Assembly: GCA_016717225.1 (NCBI GenBank)
Contig: JADKGB010000009.1
Location: 1 to 64,000 of the forward strand
Origin: Flavobacteriales bacterium
GTDB taxonomy: Bacteria; Bacteroidota; Bacteroidia; Flavobacteriales_F; PHOS-HE28
Direction: 5' to 3'
Length of the DNA stretch: 64,000 nt
In this document: positions 27,717 to 35,560 of the stretch, one piece after another
Layout of the letters: the number at the start of each line of letters is the position of its first letter
Numbering within the stretch: position 1 is the stretch's first letter
Position numbers and translations under genes: made by a program
The notes under the pieces: model-generated
What the model was told of the DNA's origin: nothing
The model's database searches: none
What the model saw: the letters and a program-made list of their open reading frames with translations, nothing else

Positions 27717-28526
27717 TTACTTGTCCGTATATTCCATCACGAGCAACGGAAGATCGATGCTGCGAGAGAGTTCTTTTGCCGTGCTCGGGTGGAACAAACG
27801 ACCGATCAACCCGATGTGGCGGTGCAGTACAGCGACCATGTCCACCTTCTGGTGCCGAGCGATCCTGTCCAGTCCGTTGATCACATCCTCGCCATGCACG
27901 TTCTGAAAGCTGTGCTTGGTTCCTTCAAGCGCTACCTTATAGATCCCATCGCTCCAATGGGAAGCCGTTGCAGCAACCTCGATCCCTACATGAGCCACCA
28001 ATATTTCTGCATTGTTCGCTAGTGCTATCTGTTTCAGTATGGTCAGTTGGGAAGGCAGAATGTCATCGTGATCATCGGCCAACAGGATCCGTTCCACCTT
28101 TTTCAATGCCGCCGTTTCTGGAACAGCCAGTACTGGAACGTGGCTGCGGTTGATCAACCTGGTCGTATTGCTTCCGAAGAACGCTGAACCGCCCTTACCG
28201 CGCTTCCCCATCACAACAAGTTGGCATCCCGCACTTGCGGCGATCTCGTTCACCACGGATTCCAAAAATCCATAACGGACCTCTTGCTTCACACCTTCCA
28301 CGCCTGTGCGTGAGATCAGCCTCGTTGCGAAATCCTGCAGGCCTTCTTCCGATACCACCATCATTTCGCGCGCCATGCTCGGCATTACCGGGTCTGCCAC
28401 ACTCACATCGATGTATGTGTGCAAGAGAACGAACGAGTTGCCTTTCGCACCGAAGAGCTTCACAGCATACTCCGCTGCGTGCATCGAATTGTCGCTGAAA
28501 TCTGTGGGGATAAGGATATTCGCCAT
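27717..28526 (-). CDS. universal stress protein with two tandem UspA domains
   Basis: Predicted 269 residues. Domain 1 opens NILIPTDFSDNSMHAAEYAV and ends with the nucleotide-binding motif VVMGKRGKGGSAFFGSNT (G-2x-G-9x-G-S/T type). Domain 2 opens KKVERILLADDHDD and ends more loosely (MVAVLHRHIGLIGRLFHPST) without the full ATP motif. Tandem Usps occur in low-oxygen and stress regulons of many bacteria. It lies 71 bp downstream of the metal-binding gene on the same strand and may share its transcript. Its closest paralogue in the window is the gene at 32612-33418. Confidence 0.88.
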   Translation of the reverse strand: MANILIPTDFSDNSMHAAEYAVKLFGAKGNSFVLLHTYIDVSVADPVMPSMAREMMVVSEEGLQDFATRLISRTGVEGVKQEVRYGFLESVVNEIAASAGCQLVVMGKRGKGGSAFFGSNTTRLINRSHVPVLAVPETAALKKVERILLADDHDDILPSQLTILKQIALANNAEILVAHVGIEVAATASHWSDGIYKVALEGTKHSFQNVHGEDVINGLDRIARHQKVDMVAVLHRHIGLIGRLFHPSTAKELSRSIDLPLLVMEYTDK

Positions 28527-28597
28527 GGGAACAAGTGAACTGTGCTAAGCTGTGGGTGAACCTTTTGTTGCGTTCGTGACCTCCTTTGAACCGTTGA

Positions 28598-28873
28598 TCA
28601 ATCCTCCCCGTGTATCCGACCGACCGCACAACTCACGTACGACTTCGCCTTCTCGATAATTCCGCCTGTTCCATGTTCCGGATAGCCCAATGATAGCAAC
28701 GCGCTCGCGATCTCCACACGCGACGAAGCGCCATCATTGGAGAGGTTCACTGTGCCGGCTTCCGGATCCACGAACACACCACTCACACCGGGCAACTCTG
28801 CCAAACGGTTACGAATACTGGTTGCGCAGCCTCCGCATTTCAAATTGTCAACATGGAAGATCAACTCGGACAT
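28598..28873 (-). CDS. heavy-metal-associated (HMA) domain protein, possible copper chaperone
   Basis: Predicted 91 residues: an HMA fold with LKCGGCATSIRNRLAELPGV, where the CxxC motif follows a Leu-Lys rather than the usual GMxC, then VNLSNDGASSRVEIASALLS and LGYPEHGTGG. The C-terminus has one more Cys (SYVSCAVGR). Start ATG 28873 gives the standard MSELIFHVDNLKCGG beginning. It may deliver or sense copper or another soft metal for the nearby oxidase and NosZ; this is inference. It is divergent from the dioxygenase gene across a region with a TGAC-N4-GTCA site. Confidence 0.85.
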   Translation of the reverse strand: MSELIFHVDNLKCGGCATSIRNRLAELPGVSGVFVDPEAGTVNLSNDGASSRVEIASALLSLGYPEHGTGGIIEKAKSYVSCAVGRIHGED

Positions 28874-28943
28874 GGTGTATCGGATTTGACCCAAAGGTCT
28901 TATGGTTAGTGAACGAAAACCCTGATCAATGTCCTTCGCAGAA

Positions 28944-28957
28944 CTGACGAACGTCAG
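28944..28957. promoter_or_regulatory. CTGAC-GAAC-GTCAG palindrome between the HMA and dioxygenase genes
   Basis: 5-bp perfect half-sites around a 4-bp spacer, 71 bp from the HMA start and 59 bp from the dioxygenase start. It could serve both divergent units, including the operon encoding the receiver-Crp/Fnr regulator (autoregulation). Confidence 0.6.
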
Positions 28958-29015
28958 GAAAAGAGCCTGATCACCCCGATACGTTTGCCAAGCACGATCG
29001 GTGTGTGTTTCCACT

Positions 29016-29528
29016 ATGCTATCCGCTCCCATCAATACCATCCGCGAGCTGGTGCAGGAACTTCACCGGCATCCGAATACCGCTGGCTTTGCGGGCATCC
29101 TTGCGCGATATGCAGTGCCAACGCGGGACATTGAACCCTACTTCCGCTGGAACGGTCGGCACTACACACGCACATGCATCCATCGGAACAACGAGTTCGA
29201 GTTGCTGGTGATCTGCTATGAACCAGGCCAGGGCACAAGTATTCATGACTATGATAGTCAAACGGCGTGGATCCATCCCGTGATCGGCGAAGTGGTGGAG
29301 GAGCGGTACACCAAAGTCCCTGAGGGCATCAAGCGTTCTCGTGAACTCCATCTGCATCCGGGTACCGATGATTCGCTTACGAACGGTAACGCTATTCATC
29401 GCTTCACCAACCGCGGGCCGGAGCGTGCTGTTACCTTGAACCTGTATGCGAAACCCATGAGCAAGTGGCGCGTGTACGATGAGGGTACCGGTAGGGTCTC
29501 TATCGCACCTGCCGGTCCACCACGATGA
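29016..29528 (+). CDS. cysteine dioxygenase-like cupin with an atypical metal site
   Basis: Predicted 170 residues. The cupin core GQGTSIHDYDSQTAWIHPV (about 71-89) matches the thiol dioxygenase motif GxxxSxHDHxxS. The second iron ligand of the canonical H-D-H is Tyr here (H77, D78, Y79), while the third His is present in NAIHRFTNRG (about 128), followed by AVTLNLYAKPM. Cysteine dioxygenase oxidises cysteine to its sulfinate with O2. The Tyr may mean a changed metal site or a different substrate. Its stop overlaps the kinase start by 4 bp, and a TauE/SafE exporter follows two genes later. Confidence 0.8.
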   Translation: MLSAPINTIRELVQELHRHPNTAGFAGILARYAVPTRDIEPYFRWNGRHYTRTCIHRNNEFELLVICYEPGQGTSIHDYDSQTAWIHPVIGEVVEERYTKVPEGIKRSRELHLHPGTDDSLTNGNAIHRFTNRGPERAVTLNLYAKPMSKWRVYDEGTGRVSIAPAGPPR

Positions 29529-30757
29529 CCGCGCCAGCTTACCTTGCTCACATGATCAAGAGCGAGGATATCGAATTCAACCATGTTGACGTTACTCGCG
29601 TTTGTGAGCTGCTTTTCACTACGGCTGCCGAAGGTCTGGTGGTCGTGAACGAGAAAGGCTCCATTCTGATGCATAATATCCGGCTCAATTCCATGTTCGG
29701 TTATGACCAAAAGGAATTGGTAGGCTTGCCTATCGAGATCCTTGTTCCGGATCCTGTGAGCAAGCGCCACTCGGCCCATCGCAAGGAGTATCATAAGAAA
29801 CCCGTTCAGCGCTCCATGGGTATCGGCTTGGACCTCTGTGGGAAACGCAAGGATGGAAGTTTGTTCCCAGTGGAGATCAGCCTGAACCATTTCACTGTGG
29901 ACAATAGCCACTTCGTGATGGGACTGGTTACGGATATCACTTTACGGCACAAAGCCGAGATGGAACTACAGCGCACCAATCAGGAATTGGAAGAGCGGGT
30001 GGAACAACGTACAGCCGAACTTCGAGACGCAGAACACAGTGTGCGCGAAGCACTTGAAAAGGAACGCGAACTGCACGCATTGAAGAGTCGGTTCGTCGCG
30101 ATGGCGAGCCATGAATTCCGTACGCCGCTCAGCACCATCATGAGCAGTGTGGACCTGATCGGCCGGTACACCGAGGACATGAAGGACGAAAAGGTGGAAA
30201 AGCATGTGGCTCGCGTGCGCAGCAAAGTGAGGGAGATGACGGCCATGCTCAACGAGTTCCTTTCCTTGGAGCGTATTGAGCAAGGTCAAGTGTTATGTAC
30301 ACCTGTGGAATTGGACGTGGTTCACCTGTGCATCGAAATGATCGAAGAATTACGTGCACTTGCGAAACCAGGTCAGTCCATCGATTACGATCATGCTGGT
30401 GAAGGCCGTTCTGTCACACTTGATCGCCAGATGTTGAGCAACGTGATCACCAATCTGGTCACGAACGCGGTGAAGTATTCGCCTGAGGGGAAGCGGATAT
30501 CCTTATGTACCTCGATAGCCGATGCCCGCCTTGTGATCACAGTGAAGGATGAAGGCATGGGCATCCCCAAAGAGGACCAAGAACATCTGTTCGAACGCTT
30601 TTTCCGAGGTAGCAACGCCACCACCATTCAAGGCACCGGACTCGGATTGAACATCGTGAAGCGCTATCTCGATCTGATGAACGGAGGTATCTCTTTCGAG
30701 AGCCAACCGGGTCGCACGGTCTTTACCGTAACACTTCCACAACACCTGAACCCATGA
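29525..30757 (+). CDS. soluble PAS-domain sensor histidine kinase
   Basis: Predicted 410 residues with no membrane helix. A PAS domain (about 25-140) reads AAEGLVVVNEKGSILMHN, SMFGYDQKELVG, then a FixL-like stretch with R81-H82 and GKRKDGSLFPVEISL. A coiled linker (ELEERVEQRTAELRDAE) leads to HisKA with MASHEFRTPLST (phosphor-acceptor H196). The HATPase domain has NLVTNAVKYSPEG, DEGMGIPKED and GTGLGLNIV. H82 aligns with the heme-ligand His of FixL by my reading, while the distal Arg position is Leu (about 102); heme binding is possible but not shown. The regulator gene follows with a 4-bp overlap and is the clear partner. Confidence 0.92.
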   Translation: MTAPAYLAHMIKSEDIEFNHVDVTRVCELLFTTAAEGLVVVNEKGSILMHNIRLNSMFGYDQKELVGLPIEILVPDPVSKRHSAHRKEYHKKPVQRSMGIGLDLCGKRKDGSLFPVEISLNHFTVDNSHFVMGLVTDITLRHKAEMELQRTNQELEERVEQRTAELRDAEHSVREALEKERELHALKSRFVAMASHEFRTPLSTIMSSVDLIGRYTEDMKDEKVEKHVARVRSKVREMTAMLNEFLSLERIEQGQVLCTPVELDVVHLCIEMIEELRALAKPGQSIDYDHAGEGRSVTLDRQMLSNVITNLVTNAVKYSPEGKRISLCTSIADARLVITVKDEGMGIPKEDQEHLFERFFRGSNATTIQGTGLGLNIVKRYLDLMNGGISFESQPGRTVFTVTLPQHLNP

Positions 30758-31815
30758 GAACCATCCTATTGATCGAGGACGATGCGGATATGCGCGAGAA
30801 CACGGCCGAGATCCTTGAGCTGGCTGATTATCGCGTGTTGAAGGCAGACAATGGCCGACGCGGGGTGGAGATCGCGCGCAAGGAAGTACCGGACCTGGTG
30901 CTCTGCGACATCATGATGCCCGATCTGGACGGCTATGGTGTGCTGCACATGTTGTCACGCATCCCCGCAACAGCGGAAGTCCCGTTCATCTTTCTCAGCG
31001 CGAAAGCCGAGCGGAGCGACGTGCGCAAAGGCATGGAACTCGGTGCCGATGATTACCTCACGAAACCCTTCGAGGAAGGCGAGTTGCTCAACGCCATAGA
31101 AGGCCGATTGAAGCGCAGTGAACTTTTCAGGAAGGGGTTCGAGAACGGCTTCGATGGACTGAACCAGTTCATGGACCAGGCAAAGGGCTTGGATGCGTTG
31201 AAACACATCGGTCAGGACCGCAAGACGCGAAGAGTCGAGAAGAAGGACGTGCTCTTCCACGAGGGTGATGAGATGCGAACGGTGCCATATATCGTCCATG
31301 GTAAAGTGCGTACGTTCAAGATCAACAACGACGGCAAGGAGCTTGTCACCGGTCTTCACGGCGAAGGGGACTTCGTGGGCTTCATGGGCCTGTTGGAGAA
31401 CGGCCGTGCGATGGAGACAGCCGAAGCCCTGGAGGCTTGCGATGTGGCGTTCATACCGCGTGAGGACCTGCTCGCTTTGCTCTACAAGGATCGCGATGTC
31501 AGCATTCGTTTTATCAAGATCCTCGCGCGAAATGTGAAAGAAAGGGAGGAGCATCTGTTGCAACTCGCATACTCCAGTGTGCGGCAACGCGTTGCTCAAG
31601 CCTTATTACGTGTACACGACAGGTACGCCGATGAGAAAGCGGCAGGTCTTGGCGTGCACATCAGTCGTGAGGATCTGGCTAGCATTGTTGGCACAGCGAC
31701 GGAATCCCTGATCCGTTGTCTTACGGATCTGAAGGAAGAGGGCCTCATTGATACACTCGGTCGCGAGATCAGGATCGTGGACAAGTCGGGGCTGCAAAAA
31801 CTTGCACACCGCTAG
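30754..31815 (+). CDS. response regulator fused to a Crp/Fnr-type transcription factor
   Basis: Predicted 353 residues. The receiver domain (1-120) has acidic residues EDD at 8-10, phospho-acceptor D52 (LVLCDIMMPDLDGYG), FLSAK and LTKPF. A linker is followed by a Crp-type effector domain (about 145-265; VLFHEGDEMRTVPYIVHGKV, GEGDFVGFMGLLENG) and a winged helix (about 275-345) with SREDLASIVGTATESLIRCL. The recognition helix keeps the E-x3-R pair that reads the G-A step of Crp/Fnr sites. No N-terminal Fe-S cysteines of FNR are present, so the signal probably enters through phosphorylation by the adjacent kinase. I propose TGAC-N4-GTCA as its site. Confidence 0.92.
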   Translation: MRTILLIEDDADMRENTAEILELADYRVLKADNGRRGVEIARKEVPDLVLCDIMMPDLDGYGVLHMLSRIPATAEVPFIFLSAKAERSDVRKGMELGADDYLTKPFEEGELLNAIEGRLKRSELFRKGFENGFDGLNQFMDQAKGLDALKHIGQDRKTRRVEKKDVLFHEGDEMRTVPYIVHGKVRTFKINNDGKELVTGLHGEGDFVGFMGLLENGRAMETAEALEACDVAFIPREDLLALLYKDRDVSIRFIKILARNVKEREEHLLQLAYSSVRQRVAQALLRVHDRYADEKAAGLGVHISREDLASIVGTATESLIRCLTDLKEEGLIDTLGREIRIVDKSGLQKLAHR

Positions 31816-31823
31816 GTACGCGA

Positions 31824-32570
31824 ATGGAGACCGGACCGTTCGTGTTCTTCGGTCTCCTGCTCGTTGCTGAGGTATTGGGTACTATCGGCGGGTTCGGCTC
31901 ATCCATGCTGGTGATGCCGCTCGCTGGCTGGTTCCTTCCGTTCGATCAGGCTCTAGGGCTCACCGCTTTGTTCCATGTCTTCAGCAACGGGGCCAAGATC
32001 TTTTTGTTCCGCAACGGGGTTTCACGCAAGCTGCTGCTCTGGTTGGGTATTCCTGCGGTTCTCGGCGTGCTCATCGGCGCGAGGCTCACGATCTTTCTCG
32101 ATCAACAATTGCTCGCTGGATTGATGGGCGGCGTATTGGTGGTGATGGGAATTGGCTTGCTCTTGAATTCCGCATGGAAGCTGCAAGCAACGACCAATAA
32201 CGCACTAACGGGTGGGGCGATCAGCGGTTTGATCGCGGGGCTTGCCGGCACCGGTGGTGCGATCCGTGGCATCACGCTCGCTGCTTTCGATCTGGAGAAG
32301 ATCGCCTTTGTAAGCACCAGTGCATGGATCGACATGGGCGTGGATCTGAGCCGAAGTGCCGTATACGCCTCACAGGGGTTTATGACACCGGCGGTACTCG
32401 TGTATTTGCCGGCCATGGCAGTGGCGAGCATCACGGGAAGTTGGATCGGTAAGGTGGCGCTGGAACGGATCGATCAGGACAATTTCCGCAGGATCGTGCT
32501 GGTACTGGTCGTGGTGATGGGTCTCATCACGTTGGCGCAATCCCTTTGGGGTGGATCACCCAACGTATGA
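31824..32570 (+). CDS. TauE/SafE family membrane transporter
   Basis: Predicted 248 residues with about eight helices. The repeated family elements are ETGPFVFFGLLLVAEVLGTI with GGFGSSMLVMPL (first half) and GGAISGLIAGLAGTGGAIRG with LAAFDLEKIAFV (second half). TauE/SafE proteins export sulfite, sulfoacetate or related organosulfur anions. It lies 8 bp after the regulator gene in the same operon as a cysteine dioxygenase-like enzyme, so sulfite disposal from cysteine oxidation is a reasonable but unproven link. Confidence 0.85.
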   Translation: METGPFVFFGLLLVAEVLGTIGGFGSSMLVMPLAGWFLPFDQALGLTALFHVFSNGAKIFLFRNGVSRKLLLWLGIPAVLGVLIGARLTIFLDQQLLAGLMGGVLVVMGIGLLLNSAWKLQATTNNALTGGAISGLIAGLAGTGGAIRGITLAAFDLEKIAFVSTSAWIDMGVDLSRSAVYASQGFMTPAVLVYLPAMAVASITGSWIGKVALERIDQDNFRRIVLVLVVVMGLITLAQSLWGGSPNV

Positions 32571-32611
32571 CCAACGTAGGGTCACTGGGCAAACTTGGAT
32601 CACCAGTCATT

Positions 32612-33418
32612 CTAATGCTGCAGAACCAGTAGCGGCATCTTCACATGCACGGCTAGTCGTTTCGCCACACTGCGATGGAAGAGGCCATCGAGAATACCCA
32701 TGTGGCGGTGGAGGACCACCACCATATCGACTTCATCCCGTTCAGCCACATTGCTGAGTGCCAGCGCAACATCATCCCCAGGAACGCCGATGAACGTATG
32801 CTCCACATGCACAAGGGCTGTATCGTACTCTTTGACGATAAGCGGATCGGGTTTTTCACCTGCGTTCTGCAGCACATGCCCAATACTGATGTGCGCCGCA
32901 TACCGCTTGGCGAGCTTCACGAGCCACCGCATGGCAAGCGGCTCCACTCCCTTGTGATCGTCGGCGAGCAGGATCCGGCGCAAGCCCCTGAACTGTGCGT
33001 CTTTCGGTACAATGAGTACAGGAACCTTGCACTGTTTTGCTAGTTCGCTCGCATTTGTTCCCAAGAAGGTGACGCCGGTTTTACCCTGGGTGCCCATCAC
33101 CACCACGTCCACAGTCATTTCGTTGATCATGTCTCCCACCACAACGGACAGCGGGCCATACTTCAATTCTGTCCGCACGACAGCGACGCCACCACCCTTC
33201 AGGGAGCGGAAGTTCCGGTGGAACGTATCCATATCTGCTTCGCATGCTTTGTAAAGTTCGGCGCTCACACCAGCCCATACGGTGTTGTTCGGTATTGGAT
33301 CCAGATATGAATGGAGCAGAACGAATTCATTTCCCTCGGTACCGAACAACTCGATCGCATAACGGCAAGCGTTCAATGAATCGTCACTGAAATCGGTCGG
33401 CAGGAGGATATGGGTCAT
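32612..33418 (-). CDS. universal stress protein with two tandem UspA domains (second copy)
   Basis: Predicted 268 residues, similar in layout to the gene at 27717-28526. Domain 1 opens HILLPTDFSDDSLNACRYAI and ends VVMGTQGKTGVTFLGTNAS, with the G-x2-G-x9-G type nucleotide motif. Domain 2 begins LRRILLADDHKGVEPLAM and ends VVVLHRHMGILDGLFHRSV. Shared phrases (PTDFSD, LLADDH, VLHRHIG/HMG) show the two are paralogues. Its start faces the protease gene across 136 bp containing a TGAC-N4-GTCA site. Confidence 0.88.
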   Translation of the reverse strand: MTHILLPTDFSDDSLNACRYAIELFGTEGNEFVLLHSYLDPIPNNTVWAGVSAELYKACEADMDTFHRNFRSLKGGGVAVVRTELKYGPLSVVVGDMINEMTVDVVVMGTQGKTGVTFLGTNASELAKQCKVPVLIVPKDAQFRGLRRILLADDHKGVEPLAMRWLVKLAKRYAAHISIGHVLQNAGEKPDPLIVKEYDTALVHVEHTFIGVPGDDVALALSNVAERDEVDMVVVLHRHMGILDGLFHRSVAKRLAVHVKMPLLVLQH

Positions 33419-33473
33419 GGGTCGCTATGTGCGTGAATGCTGGAAAGTTCGGAAGAAACGACCGTGCCTTACC

Positions 33474-33485
33474 TGACAAGAGTCA
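33474..33485. promoter_or_regulatory. TGAC-AAGA-GTCA palindrome between the second stress protein and the protease gene
   Basis: Perfect half-sites with a 4-bp purine spacer, 56 bp from the stress-protein start and 70 bp from the protease start. It is the fourth perfect instance of the motif in the respiratory/stress half of the window. Confidence 0.6.
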
Positions 33486-33554
33486 CCTTTCTGAACAAGC
33501 GATGAACCACGTTCAGCCTGATCTTCGTACTTCGCCTACCACCTTCGGGACCCT

Positions 33555-34646
33555 ATGGCCGCAAGATCACAGAACTCACTGGCGCTTTTCAGTTTCAAGG
33601 GCATCAAGGTGCTCATGCATTGGAGCTTTCCGTTGCTGATCGTTTGGGTGGTCATTTCCTCTTTGGGCGCGGGCATGGATGCGAGGCACATTTTCCAACA
33701 GATCCTGTATGTTCTGGTTGTTTTCTGTTGCGTGGTGATGCACGAATTCGGCCACGCGCTTACCGCTTTGCATTTCGGCATCCGCACCCGGAACATCCTT
33801 TTACTGCCTATTGGTGGTGTGGCCAGTTTGGAACGCATTCCCGAAAAACCCGCGCAAGAGCTGCTTGTAACACTGGCCGGCCCTGCCGTGAACCTGGCCA
33901 TTACACTGCTGGTCGGTATCCCGTTCTTCTTGTTCGGGAACAACGCGTTCGTCACGGATCCCATCAAGGGTCCTACAGGATCCTTGGCGTTGATCGGTTT
34001 CATCGTCACCGTGAACTTGGGCTTGTTCCTGTTCAACCTGATACCTGCGTTCCCCATGGACGGTGGGCGCATCCTGCGTTCGTCGCTCGCTTTCGCGATG
34101 GACCGTGTGAAGGCCACACGAATCGCGGCCACCGTGGGAAAGGTGTTCGCGATCGGGTTCCTGCTCGCGGCGTTCAAATGGCAACAGCCCATGATCGGGC
34201 TCATCGGCCTCTTCGTGTACTTCGGTGCTTCAGCGGAACTGAACATGGTGACCGTTCAGCGCGCTCTCGTGGGAACGCATGTGAAGAACGTGATGCGCAC
34301 ACGGTTCTGGAGCATGCCGCACGATGCCACGATCCAACAAGCAGCGGACGAACTGCTTTCCGGTGGCGACCATGTTGTGGTGGTTACACGCGACGGGTCG
34401 TTCGATCGGCTTGTCCATCGCGCCGACATCATCGCCGCGATGCAGGCAGGTCAGCAATTGCAACAGATGCAGAGCATTCCTGGAATTGTACCGGAAAGTG
34501 CTTCATTATTCACCGAGGTGAAGGATGCCCACCAGAAATTGAGCGTTGGCCAATGGCCGTTGATGCCCGTTATCGAAAGCGGACGGACAGTGGGTGTGCT
34601 CGAACTGGATAACCTTTCGGAATACATAGAGCTGCACAAAACCTGA
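33555..34646 (+). CDS. site-2 protease (M50) family membrane metalloprotease with CBS domains
   Basis: Predicted 363 residues. The zinc motif HEFGH (63-67) lies in helix 2, and the second motif NLIPAFPMDGGRIL (about 172-185) supplies the Asp ligand. Four to six helices make up the intramembrane core. The C-terminal 115 residues (from VKNVMRTRFWSM) look like a CBS pair: TIQQAADELLSGGDHVVVVT and SVGQWPLMPVIESGRTVGVL. CBS-linked M50 proteases of this Rip3-like group are common in bacteria, but their substrates are mostly unknown. The reductase gene starts 6 bp after it. Confidence 0.9.
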   Translation: MAARSQNSLALFSFKGIKVLMHWSFPLLIVWVVISSLGAGMDARHIFQQILYVLVVFCCVVMHEFGHALTALHFGIRTRNILLLPIGGVASLERIPEKPAQELLVTLAGPAVNLAITLLVGIPFFLFGNNAFVTDPIKGPTGSLALIGFIVTVNLGLFLFNLIPAFPMDGGRILRSSLAFAMDRVKATRIAATVGKVFAIGFLLAAFKWQQPMIGLIGLFVYFGASAELNMVTVQRALVGTHVKNVMRTRFWSMPHDATIQQAADELLSGGDHVVVVTRDGSFDRLVHRADIIAAMQAGQQLQQMQSIPGIVPESASLFTEVKDAHQKLSVGQWPLMPVIESGRTVGVLELDNLSEYIELHKT

Positions 34647-34652
34647 ACGACC

Positions 34653-35321
34653 GTGGCGGAACACATCGTCAAGATCCTCGGAACGGAGTTCATCACTCCG
34701 GATGTGAAACGCTTCACGGTGGAGAAACCCACGGGCTTCCGTTTCACCCCCGGGCAGGGGACGAACGTCTCCATCAACACCCCGGACCTCGTGGGCCAAT
34801 TGCGGCCGTTCACCTTCACGTCGCTTCCGACAGCCAGACGGCTCGAGTTCATCATCAAGATCTACAACGACCACGAGGGGGTCACCAAAAAGCTCGGCCT
34901 ATTGCATGCTGGCGCAGAGCTGGTACTTCACAATGTGTTCGGTGCGATACAGTACGCTGGGCCCGGCTTCTTCTTCTCTGGAGGCACTGGTGTTACACCC
35001 TTTGTCGCGATCCTCCGCGACTTGCACCATAAGGGCGATCTGAAAGGCAACACCTTGCTCTGTTCATACAGGAGCGCGGGCGATGTGATCCTTGATGGCG
35101 AGTTCACGAAGATGCTCGGCAAGAACTTCCTCAAGGTCTTCACCCGGCAGAACGTGATCGGCTTTCGAGAACGCAGGCTCGATCGCGACATGCTCATCAC
35201 ACTCGTGCAGGATTTCGACCAGCGCTTCTATGTATGCGGCCCAGAGGATTTCGTGAGCAACATCAATGATCTGCTGCTCAGCCTCGGGGCAACTGCCGAT
35301 AAGCTCGTGTTCGATCACTGA
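34653..35321 (+). CDS. ferredoxin/flavodoxin-NADP reductase-like flavoprotein
   Basis: Predicted 222 residues from a GTG start 6 bp after the protease gene. The FAD domain has RFTPGQGTNVSIN and the flavin motif RPFTFTS; the nicotinamide domain has GGTGVTPFVAILRDL and ends with CGPEDFV. This is the oxidoreductase FAD/NAD-binding fold of flavodoxin reductases and hydroxylase electron-transfer components. There is no 2Fe-2S domain, so it would need a separate partner. The downstream 239 bp before the surface-protein operon hold no gene. Confidence 0.85.
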   Translation: MAEHIVKILGTEFITPDVKRFTVEKPTGFRFTPGQGTNVSINTPDLVGQLRPFTFTSLPTARRLEFIIKIYNDHEGVTKKLGLLHAGAELVLHNVFGAIQYAGPGFFFSGGTGVTPFVAILRDLHHKGDLKGNTLLCSYRSAGDVILDGEFTKMLGKNFLKVFTRQNVIGFRERRLDRDMLITLVQDFDQRFYVCGPEDFVSNINDLLLSLGATADKLVFDH

Positions 35322-35560
35322 AGCGCGCCATCGCGCCATCCTGGTTCGCTATCGATACTTGGCGAGGTTGTCCAACGGTGCACCCCCAAGGATCGCCACC
35401 GGGTCCGCGATCGCCGCTTTGCGGAAGGGGAGTGGAAGCAACCGCCTGATCACCATGGGGATCACACTGCGCCATTTCGGGTGAACATTGCCGTGTGAGA
35501 AACATCGTTTTTACCATAGGTCGCTCCCTGTGCTCCGGAATACCTTCGGCGCAGCCACGT

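Noticed and set aside
28590..28602. TTGATCAA palindrome upstream of the first Usp gene, considered as an Fnr-type site.
   Set aside because: The half-sites have no 4-bp spacer, and it sits at the 3' end of the HMA gene rather than in a clear promoter.
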